From contig NZ_JAPELL010000001.1 of NCBI RefSeq assembly GCF_026094475.1, positions 310,001 to 374,000 on the forward strand: a stretch of 64,000 bases of DNA, given 5' to 3'. Under the pieces are notes generated by a model. The model saw only the letters and a list, made by a program, of their open reading frames with translations, was not told the origin of the DNA and did no database searches. Below are positions 18,481-27,165 of this stretch, one piece after another. Position numbers and translations under genes: made by a program. The stretch's first letter is position 1, and each line of letters starts with the position of its first letter. Source of the stretch: Homoserinimonas sedimenticola. Lineage in GTDB: Bacteria; Actinomycetota; Actinomycetes; Actinomycetales; Microbacteriaceae.

Positions 18481-20748
18481 CTACTCCTCCTCAGCTACGT
18501 CGAGGTTGGCTCCGTCGATCTCGACCCCGGTCGTCGCCTCAGCGGCTGTGCCGGTTTCGTCGACGGGCGCGACCTCGACGGCCGGGTCCGAGGTGGTGGT
18601 TGCATCCTGCCCTTCAATGGCAGCGGCCGCTTCGAGGGGCTCGGTGATCTCGGTGACCTCCGGGAACTCGGTGACCTCCGCCACCTCGGGCGCGTCAACG
18701 GGAGCCGCCGTCGTACCCTCCTCGCGCGCGACGAGAACCTGGGGCGTGCTGTTGCCCAGGCGTCCGAGCGCGAGCGGCAGTGCGCACAGGCCGGCGTTCC
18801 ATGCAAGGACGACGGAGTTGCTCAGCTTGGCGTCACACTCGCCCAGGTAGGCGATCGTGTTGGCGTCGACCGCGGCGCCGTCGCCGAACCGGGTCGAGCC
18901 CGAGAGGAGCTGGTTGTCGCGGACCGTGACTCCCGTAGCGTCACGGACGTCGAGCGCGACGCCGACCTTGCCCGCCACGATGTTGCCGGCAACCAGGACG
19001 TTGTCAGCGTTGCCGCCCACGATCACGGCGGCGGCGGCGCAGTCCTGCAGGGCGTTGTCACGGATCGAGTGGCCCGTACCGCCGATGATCTGCACGCAGT
19101 CGCCACCGAACCCGGTGACGCTCGTGTTCTCGATCGTCACGCGATCGGCGGAGCGCACGTGGATCCCGTCACCGCTGCCCCCGGTGAACGCCGAGTCGCG
19201 GATTACGACATCCGAGGCGAGGATGTAGGCACCCGCGCCCGAGAGGCTCACGCCATCGAGGATCGTCCCGGTCGCCCCCGCACTGGTTGCCACGCCCGCC
19301 GTGAAGGAGAGCGAGTGCCAGTGGACGTGGGGGATCGCAGTCGTCAGCTTGGCGAAGCGCACCACGGCGCCGTTCGCGGGCTGTACGACGATGGGCTCGG
19401 CGGCGCTGCCCCCGGCGCCGCTCACGCTGACGCGTCCGTAGTCGCCCGAAGCAAGTTCGAGGGCGCTTCCGGGCTCAGCCTGGCCGAGGGCGGTGGAGAG
19501 GCTGCACGGCTCGAGGCTCGTGCAGGCCGTCCCGGTGCCCTTGACGCTGACGCTGAGTGCGATCGTGATGGGGCTGTGTGCACCGGCGATGCTGTCCTTG
19601 ACGGGCTGGCCGTCGATATCGATCAGCGCCATTCGGGAGTCGATGGCCATTCCCGAATCGATGGGCGAGAGCTGCGCGTCCCCCGCCGACATGAGGCGCA
19701 GGTCGCCGCTCGCCGCGTCCACGAAGGTCACGGAGCCCGAGCGGTTGCCGTCGACCCCGAGCTGGGGGAGGCAGGAGGCGTAGCGGGAAGCCACCACGAT
19801 CGTGTTGGTCATGGGCGCGTCGCATCCGAAGAAGTACTCGACGATGTTGCGATCGAAGATGAGGCCGGGCGTTGCACCGATCCGGGCGGGCCCTGTCGCG
19901 ATCGTGTTGTTGCGGATGACGGTGCCAACGAATACAGGCTCGCGGGTGTCGATCGACGAGCCGCCCACGCAGACCGTCGTCACGACGGTGCAGCCTTGGA
20001 TGAAGTTCGAGAGGATGTGGATGTTGCTGCTGCCGTAGCCGTTACCGTTCGAGAGGATGATGGCCGAGTTGCTGCAGTCGCGCAGCGAGTTGCGCTCGAT
20101 CGTGACGTCGTGACTGTCGAAGACCTGAACGCAGTCCACGTGGACGTTGTTGCCCGGGATGAGCGAGTAGTTGCGCACGGTGTTACCCGAGAAGGTGACG
20201 CGACGCGAATCCTTGATCTGGATGCCGTCGATCGCCGTGCCGTTCTCGAAGAGGGAGTCGCGGATGACGACGTCCGTCGAGCGGACGAAGGAGCCGGCGC
20301 CCTCGAGGTGTGCTCGCTCGACGACCGTGCCGACCGCGGTGGGGTGCACGTAGAGCACGACGGTGATGTGCGGGGCCACCCAGGTCACGTGGGGGACGTG
20401 GGTTTCGAGCCGCTGGAAGGTCGCCCCATCGCTCGCGGTCACCGTGATGGGCTGCTCGGCCGTGCCACCCCGCATGCCGCGGAGGATCTGTGCGCCGTAT
20501 TCGCCCGGGAGCGCCGTGATGGCGGCGCCTGGGGTTGCGACGGTGAGGGCCGACGCTAGCGTGCAGGGCGCCGCGGTCGTGCACTGGTTCCCGCTTCCGG
20601 CGGGGGAGACGGTGAGCTCCTGTGCGGCGGGCGAGGTAGCGACCGTGGCGGCGTTCGCCGGAGCGGCGACGGCGCCAAGGGAAAGGGCGGCGGCCACGAG
20701 GCCTGCCGCGGCGGCGGAAACAACTGTTCTGAGTGAAATGATTCGCAT
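18481..20748 (-). CDS. Secreted right-handed beta-helix repeat protein
   Basis: 755 residues starting at ATG 20748 with a clear signal peptide (MRIISLRTVVSAAAAGLVAA..., then APANAA as cleavage region). Two large homologous units follow: each opens with a TVSPAGSGNQCTTAAPC-like cysteine pair, then a roughly 100-residue beta region, then short repeats of the type DVVIRDSLFENG, RVTFSGNTV and VTIERNSLRDC that form pectate-lyase-like coils. The C-terminal 70 residues are acidic, rich in E, T and A, with no LPXTG or membrane anchor. Extracellular; polysaccharide binding or cleavage is possible but no catalytic residues were assigned. Confidence 0.82.
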   Translation of the reverse strand: MRIISLRTVVSAAAAGLVAAALSLGAVAAPANAATVATSPAAQELTVSPAGSGNQCTTAAPCTLASALTVATPGAAITALPGEYGAQILRGMRGGTAEQPITVTASDGATFQRLETHVPHVTWVAPHITVVLYVHPTAVGTVVERAHLEGAGSFVRSTDVVIRDSLFENGTAIDGIQIKDSRRVTFSGNTVRNYSLIPGNNVHVDCVQVFDSHDVTIERNSLRDCSNSAIILSNGNGYGSSNIHILSNFIQGCTVVTTVCVGGSSIDTREPVFVGTVIRNNTIATGPARIGATPGLIFDRNIVEYFFGCDAPMTNTIVVASRYASCLPQLGVDGNRSGSVTFVDAASGDLRLMSAGDAQLSPIDSGMAIDSRMALIDIDGQPVKDSIAGAHSPITIALSVSVKGTGTACTSLEPCSLSTALGQAEPGSALELASGDYGRVSVSGAGGSAAEPIVVQPANGAVVRFAKLTTAIPHVHWHSLSFTAGVATSAGATGTILDGVSLSGAGAYILASDVVIRDSAFTGGSGDGIHVRSADRVTIENTSVTGFGGDCVQIIGGTGHSIRDNALQDCAAAAVIVGGNADNVLVAGNIVAGKVGVALDVRDATGVTVRDNQLLSGSTRFGDGAAVDANTIAYLGECDAKLSNSVVLAWNAGLCALPLALGRLGNSTPQVLVAREEGTTAAPVDAPEVAEVTEFPEVTEITEPLEAAAAIEGQDATTTSDPAVEVAPVDETGTAAEATTGVEIDGANLDVAEEE

Positions 20749-20855
20749 GATGTGTGGCGGGAGCGCGTCCGGGCATGCCGAAGGCACGCCGAAGTGGCGT
20801 TGGTCGAGGGGTGGGTGCGCCCGCCGCCAGCGTTCCCCCGTGGCATCCGGGCGCA

Positions 20856-20867
20856 CTTCAATTGAAG
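20856..20867. promoter_or_regulatory. 12-bp perfect palindrome upstream of the beta-helix gene
   Basis: CTTCAATTGAAG lies about 110 bases upstream of the beta-helix start in an otherwise GC-rich gap (20749-20985). Its AT content and symmetry suit an operator, but no cognate regulator is adjacent and a chance palindrome is possible. Confidence 0.3.
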
Positions 20868-20916
20868 CACCGCAGTCGACGTGTGTCGCTACGGAGTGAC
20901 CGTTTCAGACCACAAC

Positions 20917-20948
20917 TGGGGGCACAGACCGGTACGTCTGTGACCCCA
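20917..20948 (-). terminator. Strong hairpin downstream of the endonuclease gene
   Basis: A 13-bp stem with one mismatch (TGGGG-CACAGAC against GTCTGTG-CCCCA) and a six-base loop, 38 bases beyond the stop of the endonuclease gene. On the minus strand it is followed by GTTGTGG. Likely ends the two-gene unit and insulates the beta-helix gene. Confidence 0.55.
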
Positions 20949-20985
20949 AGGGGGCGCAAGACTCTGCGGCACCTAGTGCTTGGGA

Positions 20986-21825
20986 TCAGGAGAAGCGGAG
21001 CACGGCCTGGATCGGCTCATGATCGGAGGCGGCGCGCCCCTCGAAGCGTGTCGTGTTGATTGCGGCGGTGACGACCTCGAGGCCGGCCGACACGAACATC
21101 CAGTCGATCCGGCGCCCGTCGGCCTGCGGCGCGCCGAAGCCCGAATAGGTGCCGCGCGCACGACCGCGACGCTCGGAGGCCACGACCCACGTGTCGCGAA
21201 GGCCGGCGGAGCGCAGCGCACGGTAGGGAGCGGAGCGCGGCGTCGTGTTGAAGTCACCCATGACGATCACCGGATGCTCGGCCCGCTGTGCGAGCGAAGC
21301 GATCATCTCCGTCGAGCGGATGCGTGAGCGCCGAGAGAGGTGGTCGAGGTGGGCGTTGAGGAGGCCGAAGCGCTGGCCGGTATCCCGGCGGGCGAATTCG
21401 GCTGCGACAGCGATGCGTGGCACGAGGTTGCCCCAGCCGCGAGAGCCTGGCGAGGAGGGGGTGGGGGAGAGCGCGAGCTGCCGCCAGCGCACGAGCTCGA
21501 GTCGGCGGGAATCGTAGAAGACAGGGCATCCCTCTCCCGTGCCTGACGCGCTTCGGCCGCGCCCGATGCGATGCATGTGGGGGCCGAGCATGGCGCTCAG
21601 GTCGTCCGCCTGTGAATGCAGGGCCTCCTGCACGCCAAGGACCGTGGGCGATTCGGCCCGCAACAGGCGTTCGACCAGTCCCCGGCGTCGCGGCCAGAAG
21701 TCGGGGCTCCCGTGGCGGGTGCCGCGGATGATGCGACGGATGTTGTAGCTCATGAGGTGAAGGTCGTCGCCCTGCGGACCGACGAGGGGCGCATCGTTCT
21801 GCCCGAGCTTCGTTGCAGAGGTCAT
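20986..21825 (-). CDS. Endonuclease/exonuclease/phosphatase family protein
   Basis: 279 residues. Motifs of the DNase I/AP-endonuclease-like fold are all present: LHLMSYNIRR, the metal-binding glutamate in VLGVQEALHSQ, LLNAHLDHLSRRSR with catalytic His, VIVMGDFNTTP, and the terminal ASDHEPIQAVL. No signal peptide. The substrate may be a phosphodiester or a sugar/lipid phosphate. Its ATG overlaps the stop of the upstream LysR-like gene by four bases, so the two are coupled. Confidence 0.85.
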   Translation of the reverse strand: MTSATKLGQNDAPLVGPQGDDLHLMSYNIRRIIRGTRHGSPDFWPRRRGLVERLLRAESPTVLGVQEALHSQADDLSAMLGPHMHRIGRGRSASGTGEGCPVFYDSRRLELVRWRQLALSPTPSSPGSRGWGNLVPRIAVAAEFARRDTGQRFGLLNAHLDHLSRRSRIRSTEMIASLAQRAEHPVIVMGDFNTTPRSAPYRALRSAGLRDTWVVASERRGRARGTYSGFGAPQADGRRIDWMFVSAGLEVVTAAINTTRFEGRAASDHEPIQAVLRFS

Positions 21826-22475
21826 CGCCGCCTCCGCCCCGCCCCGCTGGCGCGAGCCCTGCCTGTCGCCGTCTTCTTGGCGGCGCCGGACTTCTGCTTC
21901 CGCTTCTGCTCCTTCGGAGAGGACGTCCCTTCCGCACCCCGTGAACTCGTGGCCGTGCGCCCGCGCACGATCCCCACGAAGTACTCGATGTCGTCACTCG
22001 TGGCCGCATGGGGCCACGCGAGGGCGATCTCGGTCTCCGCAGCATCCGTCAACGGCACCGCCACCACGTCTTTGCGGGAGTGGAGTCGGGCGATCGAGTG
22101 CGGAACCCGCATGACCCCTGCACCTGCCGCGACGATCTCCACGGCGTCGGCCGGCGGCTCGTGCCGCACGACCTCACCCTCCAGATCCGACAGCGTCACC
22201 TCGTCGGCGAGGGAGAGGAGATGCTCCCGGGAGACCACGACGACGGGAGCCTCCGCGTAGAGGCGGATGACGTCGAGCCCCTCGCGGTCGACAGGGAGAC
22301 GCACGAAGCAGACGTCGGCCAGGCCATCGTCGAGGGCAGCCCGCTGCTCCTCCTCCGCGAGAGGCACAACCTTCAGCGGATGCCCCGGCCGACGCTCCTC
22401 CCACGCCCGCGTCCACCGTGTGATGGTCACGCCGGGCACGATTCCCACGCGGAACGGCTCGGGACGCTCATCCAT
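21822..22475 (-). CDS. LysR-type substrate-binding domain without DNA-binding domain
   Basis: 217 residues. The fold is the LysR effector-binding (type 2 periplasmic-binding-like) domain: FRVGIVPGVTITRWTRAWEE, then LADVCFVRLPVDREGL and APVVVVSREHLL. No helix-turn-helix precedes it; the start at 22475 is fixed by a -10 box six bases upstream, and the divergent glycosyltransferase promoter lies just beyond. The last 40 residues are a Lys/Arg-rich tail (KEQKRKQKSGAAKK). Could be a ligand-sensing partner protein or a remnant regulator. Confidence 0.78.
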   Translation of the reverse strand: MDERPEPFRVGIVPGVTITRWTRAWEERRPGHPLKVVPLAEEEQRAALDDGLADVCFVRLPVDREGLDVIRLYAEAPVVVVSREHLLSLADEVTLSDLEGEVVRHEPPADAVEIVAAGAGVMRVPHSIARLHSRKDVVAVPLTDAAETEIALAWPHAATSDDIEYFVGIVRGRTATSSRGAEGTSSPKEQKRKQKSGAAKKTATGRARASGAGRRRR

Positions 22476-22481
22476 CCCCTC

Positions 22482-22487
22482 AGCCTA
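22482..22487 (-). promoter_or_regulatory. -10 element TAGGCT of the LysR-like gene (leaderless)
   Basis: TAGGCT plus six bases to the ATG at 22475 on the minus strand. The divergent glycosyltransferase box at 22521 is 34 bases away. Confidence 0.55.
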
Positions 22488-22520
22488 TGTGCCTCGCCGC
22501 TGCGGTCGGGCGCCGCGTCC

Positions 22521-22526
22521 TACAAT
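22521..22526 (+). promoter_or_regulatory. -10 element TACAAT of the GT2 gene (leaderless)
   Basis: TACAAT ends seven bases before the ATG at 22534; no Shine-Dalgarno sequence is present. Confidence 0.55.
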
Positions 22527-22533
22527 TCACGGC

Positions 22534-23271
22534 ATGCCCTCGGTCTCGGTTGTGATCCCCTCGTGGAACGACGCCGAGCTTCTCAGCGACTGCCTCGCCG
22601 CCCTTGCACGGCAGACGCGCCTCGCCGACGAGATCGTGGTCGTCGACAACGCGAGCACGGATGCGACAGCTGAGGTCGCCCGCCGCTTCGGCGCCCGCGT
22701 GGTGCAGGAGGACGTGCGGGGCATCCTGCGGGCCACGGCCGCGGGGTTCGATGCCGCCCACGGGGACATCCTCGCCCGCCTCGATGCCGACTCCATTCCC
22801 GCTCCCGATTGGCTCGAGACGGTCGTCGCCCACCTGGGCTCCCTGCCCACACCCGCGGCCGTCGCGGGGCCGGGGGAGTTCCGCGGAGCGTCGGCGTTCG
22901 TGCGCTGGTTCGGTCGACGCGTCTACTTAGGCGGCTACTTCCGCGCTATGGCGTTCGTGCTCGGCCAACCCCCGCTCTTCGGCTCGAACATGGCGATGCA
23001 ACGCCAGGCGTGGGAGGCGGTGCGCCCGCGGCTGGATGTGTCGGCTCGCGCCGTGCACGACGACCTGTACATCAGCATCCGTCTGCCGCGGGAGGTTCAG
23101 GTCGCCTATGACGCCGAGCTCCGCGTGTCGATCTCGGCACGCCCCTTCGCTTCGCCGACAAGCATCGGCAAACGGATGCTCTGGGGCTGCAACACCCTGC
23201 TCGAGGGCACCGTCCGCGGTCGGCTCCTGCAGCGGCGCGCGGCCCGCCGCCGGGCACGCGCGAAACTGTGA
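22534..23271 (+). CDS. Glycosyltransferase family 2
   Basis: 245 residues starting MPSVSVVIPSWNDAELL. GT-A features: VVDNASTDATAEVARRFG, the DxD metal site in ILARLDADSIPAPDWLE, and an acceptor-side HDDLYISIRLP stretch. A weakly hydrophobic segment (YFRAMAFVLGQ) may touch the membrane. Transfers a sugar from a nucleotide donor; the product is unknown. The basic C-terminus (RRAARRRARAKL) is typical of peripheral membrane attachment. Monocistronic from a leaderless promoter. Confidence 0.88.
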   Translation: MPSVSVVIPSWNDAELLSDCLAALARQTRLADEIVVVDNASTDATAEVARRFGARVVQEDVRGILRATAAGFDAAHGDILARLDADSIPAPDWLETVVAHLGSLPTPAAVAGPGEFRGASAFVRWFGRRVYLGGYFRAMAFVLGQPPLFGSNMAMQRQAWEAVRPRLDVSARAVHDDLYISIRLPREVQVAYDAELRVSISARPFASPTSIGKRMLWGCNTLLEGTVRGRLLQRRAARRRARAKL

Positions 23272-23341
23272 GGAGCCCGGATGCTCGTGGCTCTCGACGG
23301 TGCTTGCCTGAGGAGAGTCACGACTGCACGAGGAGGTCAGC

Positions 23342-23626
23342 ATGAGCGAGCAGCAGGGCGGAGCGCCCGAGCGCAAGCACGACGACATCAAGAACGAGAA
23401 TGAGTCGACCGAGATCGAGCGCGATGTGGTCGACAGCCCCCGGAGCGAGCGGGACGTGCAGGAGCTGCAGCGCTCCCAGATCGGGGAGAGCCCCGCGCTC
23501 GACGACCCCGATATCGACGAGAGCGATGTGGATGTTCTTCCCGGCACAGGCGGCCAGGACGATCAGGGCGACGTCAATGTTGCCCCCGGCGACGTGAACA
23601 TGCCGCGCGATACGGGCGCGCACTAG
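23342..23626 (+). CDS. Small acidic hydrophilic protein of unknown function
   Basis: 94 residues with no hydrophobic segment and no recognisable domain; Asp and Glu dominate, especially in SPALDDPDIDESDVDVLP. It is preceded by GAGGAGG about five bases before the ATG, an unusually good ribosome site for this window, which supports real translation. The composition suggests an intrinsically disordered or stress-type protein. Flanked by an unrelated glycosyltransferase gene and a convergent HAD gene. Confidence 0.6.
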   Translation: MSEQQGGAPERKHDDIKNENESTEIERDVVDSPRSERDVQELQRSQIGESPALDDPDIDESDVDVLPGTGGQDDQGDVNVAPGDVNMPRDTGAH

Positions 23627-23650
23627 GCGCCCGATTATCCCTGGCTCGGC

Positions 23651-24544
23651 TCAGCTGAGCAGTTCACGGCGGCAGCGCGCCAGGAACTCGGCGCCCGCGG
23701 CGTCGTTGATCGCCCCCTCGATCGTGATGATCGGGTAGGGGCGCTCAAGCATCCCGTCGCTCGGTCGTACGTCCACGTGGGCTGCGTCGTAGCCCGCCTC
23801 GTGCAGATGGTCCGCCATGCGGTAGTCGCCCCGTGAGTCGCCGACCGAATACCAGCGCCTCGGCAGTTCGCCTGACTTCGCGAAGTGTGCGAGGCAACGC
23901 TCGGCTCCGAGCGCCTTGTCGAGCGTGATCGACTCGATGTCGGTCGAGATGATGGTTGGGTCGATGCGGAAGTGCACCTCGCCACGAGCATCCGTCGCTT
24001 CGCGTTCGCCCAGCCGCACCCCCAGGCCGTGTGCCGCGAAGAGCTCGAAGGCGGCGTCGTTGAAGCGCGCCTGGGCCGCAAGGTAGTCCCGGTTCGCCAC
24101 GTCGGTGCGCTGCTCGAGTGAGATCATCGCCTGCTTCGTCTCGTCGAAGAACATGGTGTCGGAGAATTCGGATGCCGCGAGCTCCCGCACCGCATCAGTG
24201 ACAGGCCCCGGCACCGCGACCTCGTGGGCGACCCGCGCCTCGCCGGTGCCCTCCGCCGTGATCTGGAACCACACGCCGCCCTTCTCGCAGACGCTGTAGA
24301 CGCGCGCATTCGGGGCGAGACCGTGGGCGAGGAGTGGAGCCGCGACCTCCTCGACCATGAAGCTCTCGGATCTGCCCGTGACGAAGCCGACCGGAACTCC
24401 TGCTGCGGTGAGCGCCACCAGGTCCTCAACGAGGGAGGGGATCGCGATGCTGCGGGTCTCGGGGCTCGCGATCGGGCCGTCGACGTCGAGCAGGAGGCCG
24501 AGCGGGGGCCGCGAAACGTCTGCTGGTGAACTCTGTGTGCGCAT
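23651..24544 (-). CDS. HAD-superfamily hydrolase
   Basis: 297 residues from the ATG at 24544. HAD motif I is LLLDVDGPIASPE (DxD nucleophile and acid), motif II is in VGFVTGRSESF, and motif IV is in YSVGDSRGDYRMADHL. The cap-type insertion and the length resemble Cof or trehalose-phosphatase-like members. A phosphomonoesterase with unknown substrate. The open frame extends upstream across the intergenic region but the ATG at 24544 has a -10-like box (GAGAAT) six bases before it. Confidence 0.82.
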   Translation of the reverse strand: MRTQSSPADVSRPPLGLLLDVDGPIASPETRSIAIPSLVEDLVALTAAGVPVGFVTGRSESFMVEEVAAPLLAHGLAPNARVYSVCEKGGVWFQITAEGTGEARVAHEVAVPGPVTDAVRELAASEFSDTMFFDETKQAMISLEQRTDVANRDYLAAQARFNDAAFELFAAHGLGVRLGEREATDARGEVHFRIDPTIISTDIESITLDKALGAERCLAHFAKSGELPRRWYSVGDSRGDYRMADHLHEAGYDAAHVDVRPSDGMLERPYPIITIEGAINDAAGAEFLARCRRELLS

Positions 24545-24550
24545 CCTCCA

Positions 24551-24556
24551 ATTCTC
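24551..24556 (-). promoter_or_regulatory. Candidate -10 element GAGAAT of the HAD gene
   Basis: GAGAAT then six bases (TGGAGG) then ATG. The GGAGG abuts the ATG and is too close to serve as a Shine-Dalgarno, so the leaderless reading is preferred. Confidence 0.35.
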
Positions 24557-24637
24557 CCATCGCGCCGCCACGCCGCCCTGCCCAGTCGACTGACGCGGGG
24601 GTAACGTGGCTGCGATGACGGCAAGACGGGAAGAAGC

Positions 24638-24886
24638 ATGAGCGGGATTGATCCTTCGGGCATGGTTCCGGATGCGGCGGCTCACCTCCGCGGAAAGTAC
24701 CGGCACTACAAGGGCGGCGTGTACGAGCTCGTCGATGTGGCGCGGCACAGTGAGACGCAAGAGGAACTTGTCGTCTACCGGGCGTCCTCGGGCGAGCTGT
24801 GGGTCCGCCCGCGCGAGATGTTCTTTGAGACCGTGACGGTCGACGGCAGTGAGGTGCCGCGTTTCGAACGAATGACGGAGCTGTAG
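24638..24886 (+). CDS. DUF1653 domain protein
   Basis: 82 residues. The core KYRHYKGGVYELVDVARHSE followed by TQEELVVYR is the DUF1653 signature, a small SH3-like domain of unknown function. A GAAGAA ribosome site precedes the ATG and a TAACGT box 31 bases upstream could be its promoter. Divergent from the HAD gene. Confidence 0.85.
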   Translation: MSGIDPSGMVPDAAAHLRGKYRHYKGGVYELVDVARHSETQEELVVYRASSGELWVRPREMFFETVTVDGSEVPRFERMTEL

Positions 24887-24926
24887 CCGTCTTCTTGCCG
24901 TGGCGTCACGTCAGTGACTGCTGCGA

Positions 24927-24932
24927 TAGATT
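24927..24932 (+). promoter_or_regulatory. -10 element TAGATT of the YitT-like gene (leaderless)
   Basis: TAGATT followed by six bases and ATG at 24939. Confidence 0.55.
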
Positions 24933-24938
24933 CTCCTG

Positions 24939-25577
24939 ATGCCGCAGGATTCTTCCCCGGGCGTTGCCGAGGGCACGGGTCTCTCCATCGCGCCGCACCG
25001 CCCGACGGAGGACGCGATCGCGCTCGTCGTCGGCTCGTTGCTGCTCTCCTTCGGGGTCGTGTTCCTCGAGGCGGTCGGGGCTGTCTCAGGCGGCCTCGCG
25101 GGCGTCGCCTTCCTCGTCAGCTATTCGAGCGGGTGGCCCTTCGGCGTCGCCTTCTTCATCGTCAACATCCCCTTCTACGCGCTCTCCCTGTTGCGGATGG
25201 GCTGGCAGTTCACCCTGAAGACCGTGGTCGTGGTCGTGCTGGTGTCGGCCTTCGCGGAGGTGCATCCGCTCTTCTTCGAGATTGAGCGCATAGCGCCGCT
25301 CTACGCGTGCCTGTTGGCCGGTGTGCTCTTGGGCATGGGAATGCTCGTGCTGTTCCGTCATCGCGCGAGCGCGGGCGGCCTCGGGATCCTCGCCCTCTTC
25401 CTGCAGGACCGACTGAAGTGGAGCGCCGGTCTTGTGCAACTCGCGTTCGACTCGATCATCGTGCTCGCCGCACTCCTGGTGACGGATGTCGCGACCGTCC
25501 TCGCCTCCGTCGCCGGCGTCGTCGTGCTCAACGTCATCCTCGCGATGAACCACCGGCCGGGCCGCTACTTCGGCTGA
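24939..25577 (+). CDS. YitT-family integral membrane protein
   Basis: 212 residues with five hydrophobic segments: about 27-55, 60-82, 88-107, 118-138 and 168-200. VGSLLLSFGVVFLEAVGAVS and GGLAGVAFLVSYSSGWPFG match the repeated DUF161/YitT unit, and RASAGGLGILALFLQDRL is the inverted second half. No C-terminal cytosolic DUF2179 domain, so this is the short form. Transport function is presumed but not established. Confidence 0.82.
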   Translation: MPQDSSPGVAEGTGLSIAPHRPTEDAIALVVGSLLLSFGVVFLEAVGAVSGGLAGVAFLVSYSSGWPFGVAFFIVNIPFYALSLLRMGWQFTLKTVVVVVLVSAFAEVHPLFFEIERIAPLYACLLAGVLLGMGMLVLFRHRASAGGLGILALFLQDRLKWSAGLVQLAFDSIIVLAALLVTDVATVLASVAGVVVLNVILAMNHRPGRYFG

Positions 25578-25637
25578 GAATTCGAGGTGACCGCGGCAGG
25601 GGCGAGCGAGGTTGTCAAGGCTCCTGGCCCAGGCAGG

Positions 25638-27080
25638 TCAGCCTCCGATGAGCGTCTCGATCGGCCCGCGCGCGAAGTAGATGAGGAAGCCGGCGGCGAC
25701 GATCCACAGCAGCGGGGAGATGTCCTTGACCCGGCCCGCAAGAGAGCGCACGATGACCCAGCTGATGAAGCCGACGCCGATGCCGTTCGCGATCGAGTAG
25801 GTGAGCGGCATGACGACGATTGTGAGGAACACGGGGAGCCCCACCGAGAATTCGGTCCAGTCGACGAAGCGGATCTGCGACACCATGAGCACGCCGACGA
25901 CGACGAGGGCAGCCCCCGCCACCTCGAGTGGCACGACCTGCGTGAGGGGGGTGAAGAACATTGCGAGCAGGAAGAGCACGCCCGTCACGATGTTGGCGAG
26001 GCCGGTGCGGGCGCCCTCGCCAACCCCCGCAGCGGAGTCGATGAAGATCGTGTTGGAGGACGACGAGGTGGCGCCGCCCGCGACAGCACCGACGCCCTCC
26101 ACGATGAGTGACGACTTGAGGCGGGGGAAGTCGCCCTTCTCGTCCTGGAGGCCGGCCTCCTTGGTAAGGCCCGTGAGGGTGCCGACGGCGTCGAAGAAGT
26201 TCGTGAAGACAAGGGTGAAGACGAGCATGATGGCGGCGAGCCATCCGATGCGCTCGAATGCCCCGAAGTTGAAGGCGCCGAGCAGGCCGAAGTCGGGCAC
26301 CGCGACGATCGCGTCGGGCAGCGTGGGCACGTTGAGGTTCCAGCCTGCCGGGTTGGGGCCGTCCTCCGTGAAGGAGGGGCCGACGCGGAAGACGGCTTCG
26401 GCGATGATCGCGATGACGGTCGAGACGAGGATGCCGATGAGCAGCGCCCCCTTGACGCGCCGCGCCATGAGCACACCCATGATGAGGAGCGCGAGCACGA
26501 AGATGACCGTGGGGAGGGTCGTGACGGATCCGCCCTCGCCCAACTGCACGGGGGGAGAGGCGGCCCCGCTCGAGCGCACGAAACCCGCATCGACAAGACC
26601 GATGAAAGCGATGAAGAGGCCGATGCCGACCGTGATTGCGGTCTTGAGCTGCGCGGGGACGGCGCGGAAGATGAGCTCGCGCAACCGGGTGGCGGAGAGC
26701 AGCACGATGATGAGCCCGTTGATGACGACGAGGCCCATCGCCTCCGCCCACGTCACCTGGCCCACGACGCTGACGGCGAGGAAGGAGTTGATGCCAAGAC
26801 CTGCGGCGAGACCGAAGGGCAGGTTCGCGACGAGCCCGAAGAGGATCGTCATGACGCCCGCCGTGAGGCCGGTGACGGCGGCGAGCTGGGCTCCGTCGAG
26901 GGCGTCACCCGTGACATCCGGGGTCCCGCCGAGGATGAGGGGGTTGAGGATGACGATGTAGGCCATCGTCATGAAGGTGACGAGGCCACCCCGAACCTCT
27001 CGACCGACTGTGGAACCGCGTTCGGAGATGTGGAAGAAGGAGTCGAGGCGGCCGCGGGTGGGGGAGCTCTGCGTGGTCAC
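25638..27080 (-). CDS. NCS2/AzgA-like purine (adenine/guanine/hypoxanthine) permease
   Basis: 480 residues, multi-spanning. FFHISERGSTVGREVRGGLV and TFMTMAYIVILNPLIL at the N-terminus, LAAGLGINSFLAV, and the downstream TNFFDAVGTLTGLTKEAGLQ are hallmarks of the AzgA/PbuG branch. Imports purine bases with protons. The leader is only six bases, so a purine riboswitch of the kind found ahead of Firmicutes pbuG is excluded. Divergent from the PAP2 fusion gene; starts 97 bases apart. Confidence 0.92.
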   Translation of the reverse strand: MTTQSSPTRGRLDSFFHISERGSTVGREVRGGLVTFMTMAYIVILNPLILGGTPDVTGDALDGAQLAAVTGLTAGVMTILFGLVANLPFGLAAGLGINSFLAVSVVGQVTWAEAMGLVVINGLIIVLLSATRLRELIFRAVPAQLKTAITVGIGLFIAFIGLVDAGFVRSSGAASPPVQLGEGGSVTTLPTVIFVLALLIMGVLMARRVKGALLIGILVSTVIAIIAEAVFRVGPSFTEDGPNPAGWNLNVPTLPDAIVAVPDFGLLGAFNFGAFERIGWLAAIMLVFTLVFTNFFDAVGTLTGLTKEAGLQDEKGDFPRLKSSLIVEGVGAVAGGATSSSSNTIFIDSAAGVGEGARTGLANIVTGVLFLLAMFFTPLTQVVPLEVAGAALVVVGVLMVSQIRFVDWTEFSVGLPVFLTIVVMPLTYSIANGIGVGFISWVIVRSLAGRVKDISPLLWIVAAGFLIYFARGPIETLIGG

Positions 27081-27086
27081 CGAAAC

Positions 27087-27092
27087 ACTCTA
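27087..27092 (-). promoter_or_regulatory. -10 element TAGAGT of the purine permease gene (leaderless)
   Basis: TAGAGT, six bases, then GTG at 27080 on the minus strand. Confidence 0.55.
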
Positions 27093-27165
27093 GCCACCAG
27101 TGCCATCCGGTGTGTCACCGGCAGGCCGGGCTGTCCCCCCCCTGAACGCGGAGGCAAGGTCGGTC

